Below are positions 62,033 to 64,000 of a DNA stretch of 64,000 bases, piece by piece (positions within the stretch are counted from its first letter, which is position 1; each line of letters begins with the position of its first letter). This DNA comes from Prorocentrum cordatum. Its lineage: Eukaryota; Sar; Dinophyceae; Prorocentrales; Prorocentraceae. The DNA is taken from assembly GCA_963575745.1 (NCBI GenBank), contig CAUYUJ010008136.1, positions 443,793 to 507,792 on the forward strand, given 5' to 3'. Below the pieces are notes generated by a model. It worked only from the letters and a program-made list of their open reading frames with translations, searched no databases and was not told where the DNA came from. A program made the translations under genes and the position numbers.

Positions 62033-62740
62033 GAGCATGAGGAGAAGCAAGTCGCGAACCGCCAGGCGGTTAAGGGGTGTCAGTGGCAGTGTGCCGACCG
62101 ATGCGCCACGATTTCCCCACAATCCATCTTACAATCAACTTTTCATCCCCCTAACCCTTCACTTCTTACACTCCGTCCCAGGGACTCCTTCATCTCAGGT
62201 GCTCACAGGTGGTCCTCGACTTCCACAACAGGTACCGCCACGGCTACCTCGGCCAACCCTGCTTGGTACCGTCGGGGGCGAGAACGTGGAGCCGCTGCAC
62301 GTCTGTTGCTACAAGTGGAATCAGCACGTTCACTACTTGCTCAACGTGGGCAGCATCAATTTCACGCTGCACAAGAACACCACGGCGCCCAGCAGCCATT
62401 TCGACATGCACCTCCTGCTCCAACCATGGTGACAGCCTGACGATCAACTGCGAGTGGATCGGGAACCGCGCCACCACCGTGGAGATCAGCAACGAGCCGA
62501 TCGCGATCCAGAGCCACGACGCCGAGGCCCACTACGCCAGCCATTGGTGCAGGATCCCGGGCGTTGGACGAACCACAACTGGATGGACCAGTGGGCCAAC
62601 AACCACCCAGACAAGTCCTGGAGCCAAAGCCGCAACGTGAAAGGCAACAAGCAGGGCGGCACATGGGGGGAACGACCACCAAGAGCCGGCCAGCCATAAC
62701 CAGATGGCAAGGCGAACAAAAAGGGGAACACTGGCAACGA
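62033..62740 (+). pseudogene. Duplicated coding-like unit, copy 1
   Basis: Unique sequence of about 700 bp between GGA tracts. Coding-like patches shift frame: VVLDFHNRYRHGYLGQPC, then ENVEPLHVCCYKWNQHVHYL and NVGSINFTLHKNTTAPSSHF, then DSLTINCEWIGNRATTVEIS and NEPIAIQSHDAEAHYASHW, then RWTNHNWMDQWANNHPDKSW with SQSRNVKGNKQGGTWG. At least three frame changes, or short introns, are needed to join them. The order and quality of the patches suggest one original gene of unknown function. Copy 2 lies about 1164 bp downstream. Confidence 0.5.
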
Positions 62741-63196
62741 TGATGATGATGAGGAGGAGGAGGAGGAGAAGGAGGAGGAGACGGAGGAGGAGGAGGATTA
62801 GCAGGAGGAGGAGGATGAGGAGGGGGATGAGGAGGAGGATGAGGAGGCGGAGGAGGAGTATGAGGAGGAAGAGGATGAGGAGGAGGAGGATGAGGAGGAG
62901 CAGGAGGAGGAGGAGGAGGGGGGAGGAGGAGGAGGAGGAAGGTTGAGGAGGAGGAGGAGGAGGAGGAGGAGGAGTAATACTAATACGAACAATACTAAGA
63001 ACAACATTGATACTAAGATTAGTGGTAATCATAGTAATAATAGAGGAGGGGGAAGAGGAGGAGAAGGAGGAGGATGATGATGATGATGATGATGAGGAGG
63101 AGGCGGAGGAGGAGGAGGAGGAGGAGGAAAAAGGGGGAGGAGGGTGAGGAGGATAATGGGAAGAAGGAGGAGGAGGAGGTGGAGGAGGAGGAGGAG
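62741..63196. repeat. (GGA)n tract with a small AT-rich island
   Basis: GGA/GAG to 62974, AATACTAATACGAACAATAC-type sequence at 62975-63045, then GGA and GAT again. The AT-rich patch uses the same vocabulary as 21.5-22.8 kb. Confidence 0.9.
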
Positions 63197-63905
63197 GAAC
63201 ATGAGGAGAAGCAAGCCGCGAACCGCCATGCGGTTAAGGGGTGTCAGTGGCAGTGTGCCGACCGGTGGGCCAGGATTTCCCCACAATCCATCTTACAATC
63301 AACTGTTCATCCCCCTGACACTTCACTTCTTGCACTCCGTCCGAGGGACTCCCTCATCTCAGGTTCTCACAGGTGGTCCTCGACTTCCACAACAGGTACC
63401 GCCACGGCTACCTCGGCCAACCCTGCTTGGTACCGTCGGGGGCGAGAACGTGGAGCCGCTGCACGTCTACGGCTACAAGTGGAATCAGCACGTTCACTAC
63501 TTGCTCAACATGGGCAGCATCAACTTCACGCTGCACAAGAACACCATGGCGCCCAGCAGCCATCTCGACATCCACCTCCTGCTCCAACCATGGCGACAGC
63601 CTGACGATCAACTGCGAGTGGATCGGGAACCGCGCCACCACCGTGGAGATCAGCAACGAGCCGATCGCGATCCAGAGCCACGACGCCGCGAGGCCAACTA
63701 CGCCAGCCATTGGTGCAGGACCCTGGGCGTTGGACGAACCACAACTGGATGGACCAGTGGGCCAAAACACCCAGACAAGTCCTGGAGCCAGAGCCGCAAA
63801 GTGAAAGGCAACAAGCAGGGCGGCACATGGGGGGAACGACCGCCAGGAGCCGGCCAGCAATAACCAGATGGCAAGGCGAACGAACGGGGAACACTGGCAA
63901 CGATG
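63197..63905 (+). pseudogene. Duplicated coding-like unit, copy 2
   Basis: Close match to 62033-62740 by eye throughout. Differences include CTGTTGCT versus CTACGGCT (HVCCYK versus HVYGYK), and indels at GCCGAGGCCCAC versus GCCGCGAGGCCAAC and at CAACAACCACCC versus CAAAACACCC, which change the frame. The frameshift pattern upstream is the same in both copies, so it either predates the duplication or reflects splicing. Confidence 0.5.
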
Positions 63906-64000
63906 CTGATGATGAGGAGGAGGAGAAGGAGGAGAAGGATGAGGAGGGGGAGGAGGATTGGCAGGAGGAGGATGAGGAGGAGGAGGAGGAGGAGGAGGAG
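63906..64000. repeat. (GGA)n tract at window edge
   Basis: Begins like the tract after copy 1, including the AGGATTGGCAGGAGG equivalent of AGGATTAGCAGGAGG, so the tandem unit probably continues past 64000. Confidence 0.9.

Overview
The window looks like dinoflagellate nuclear DNA. Evidence for this: a 20-of-22-base match to the dinoflagellate spliced-leader sequence embedded in the genome (35539-35560), decayed non-LTR retroposons with RNase H and C-terminal Cys-rich tails of the type abundant in these genomes, a degenerate PPR array (reverse strand, 58.84-60.19 kb), a split gene with a likely GC-AG intron (7.15-9.89 kb), and extreme simple-repeat content. I cannot name the species. Most long open frames here are low-complexity shadows of microsatellites and are not listed.

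Layout. 0-3.3 kb: ATG, GT/GC, TTTCCCGTG, AT and CA repeats plus a foldback. 2.8-6.9 kb: a probable intron-rich gene of unknown function. 7.15-9.9 kb: the best host-type gene model, a multi-exon Cys-containing transposase-like protein. 10.4-16 kb: a lower-GC island with a 5'-truncated reverse transcriptase, unknown ORFs and a 265-bp tandem duplication. 16.6-18.1 kb: frameshifted ORF of unknown (possibly retroposon ORF1) type. 19.5-32.3 kb: mostly non-coding, with several satellites (about 88 bp, 9 bp, 72 bp, 100 bp, 58 bp), an AT-rich degenerate-triplet island, GGA and GTC tracts, and a large inverted repeat. 33-35.3 kb: a 2.3-kb GAT/GAC tract. 35.5-41.75 kb and 41.9-48.9 kb: two decayed LINE-type retroposons lying head to tail, both with RT, RNase H and a Cys-rich tail. 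49.5-58.2 kb: an ATC microsatellite interrupted by a nearly intact tyrosine-recombinase retrotransposon. 58.5-64 kb: GGA/GAT tracts, the degenerate PPR array, and a tandem duplication (about 1.16-kb period) running to the window edge.

The main discovery candidate is the reverse-strand element at 50069-58037. It has split direct repeats in the order X-ORFs-Y-X-Y (X copies identical over 74 bp; Y copies 4 differences in 281 bp), as in Ngaro/PAT/VIPER-type elements. It encodes a Gag-like protein with predicted membrane segments, a Pol frame separated from Gag by one in-frame UGA, a tyrosine recombinase whose ATG overlaps the pol stop as ATGA, and a further membrane-type ORF. Pol carries a cytosine-methyltransferase-like domain (GGPPCATWS, EHP) between reverse-transcriptase motifs B and C. 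The element sits inside an ATC microsatellite with no evident target-site duplication. One single-base frameshift in the recombinase is the only clear lesion.
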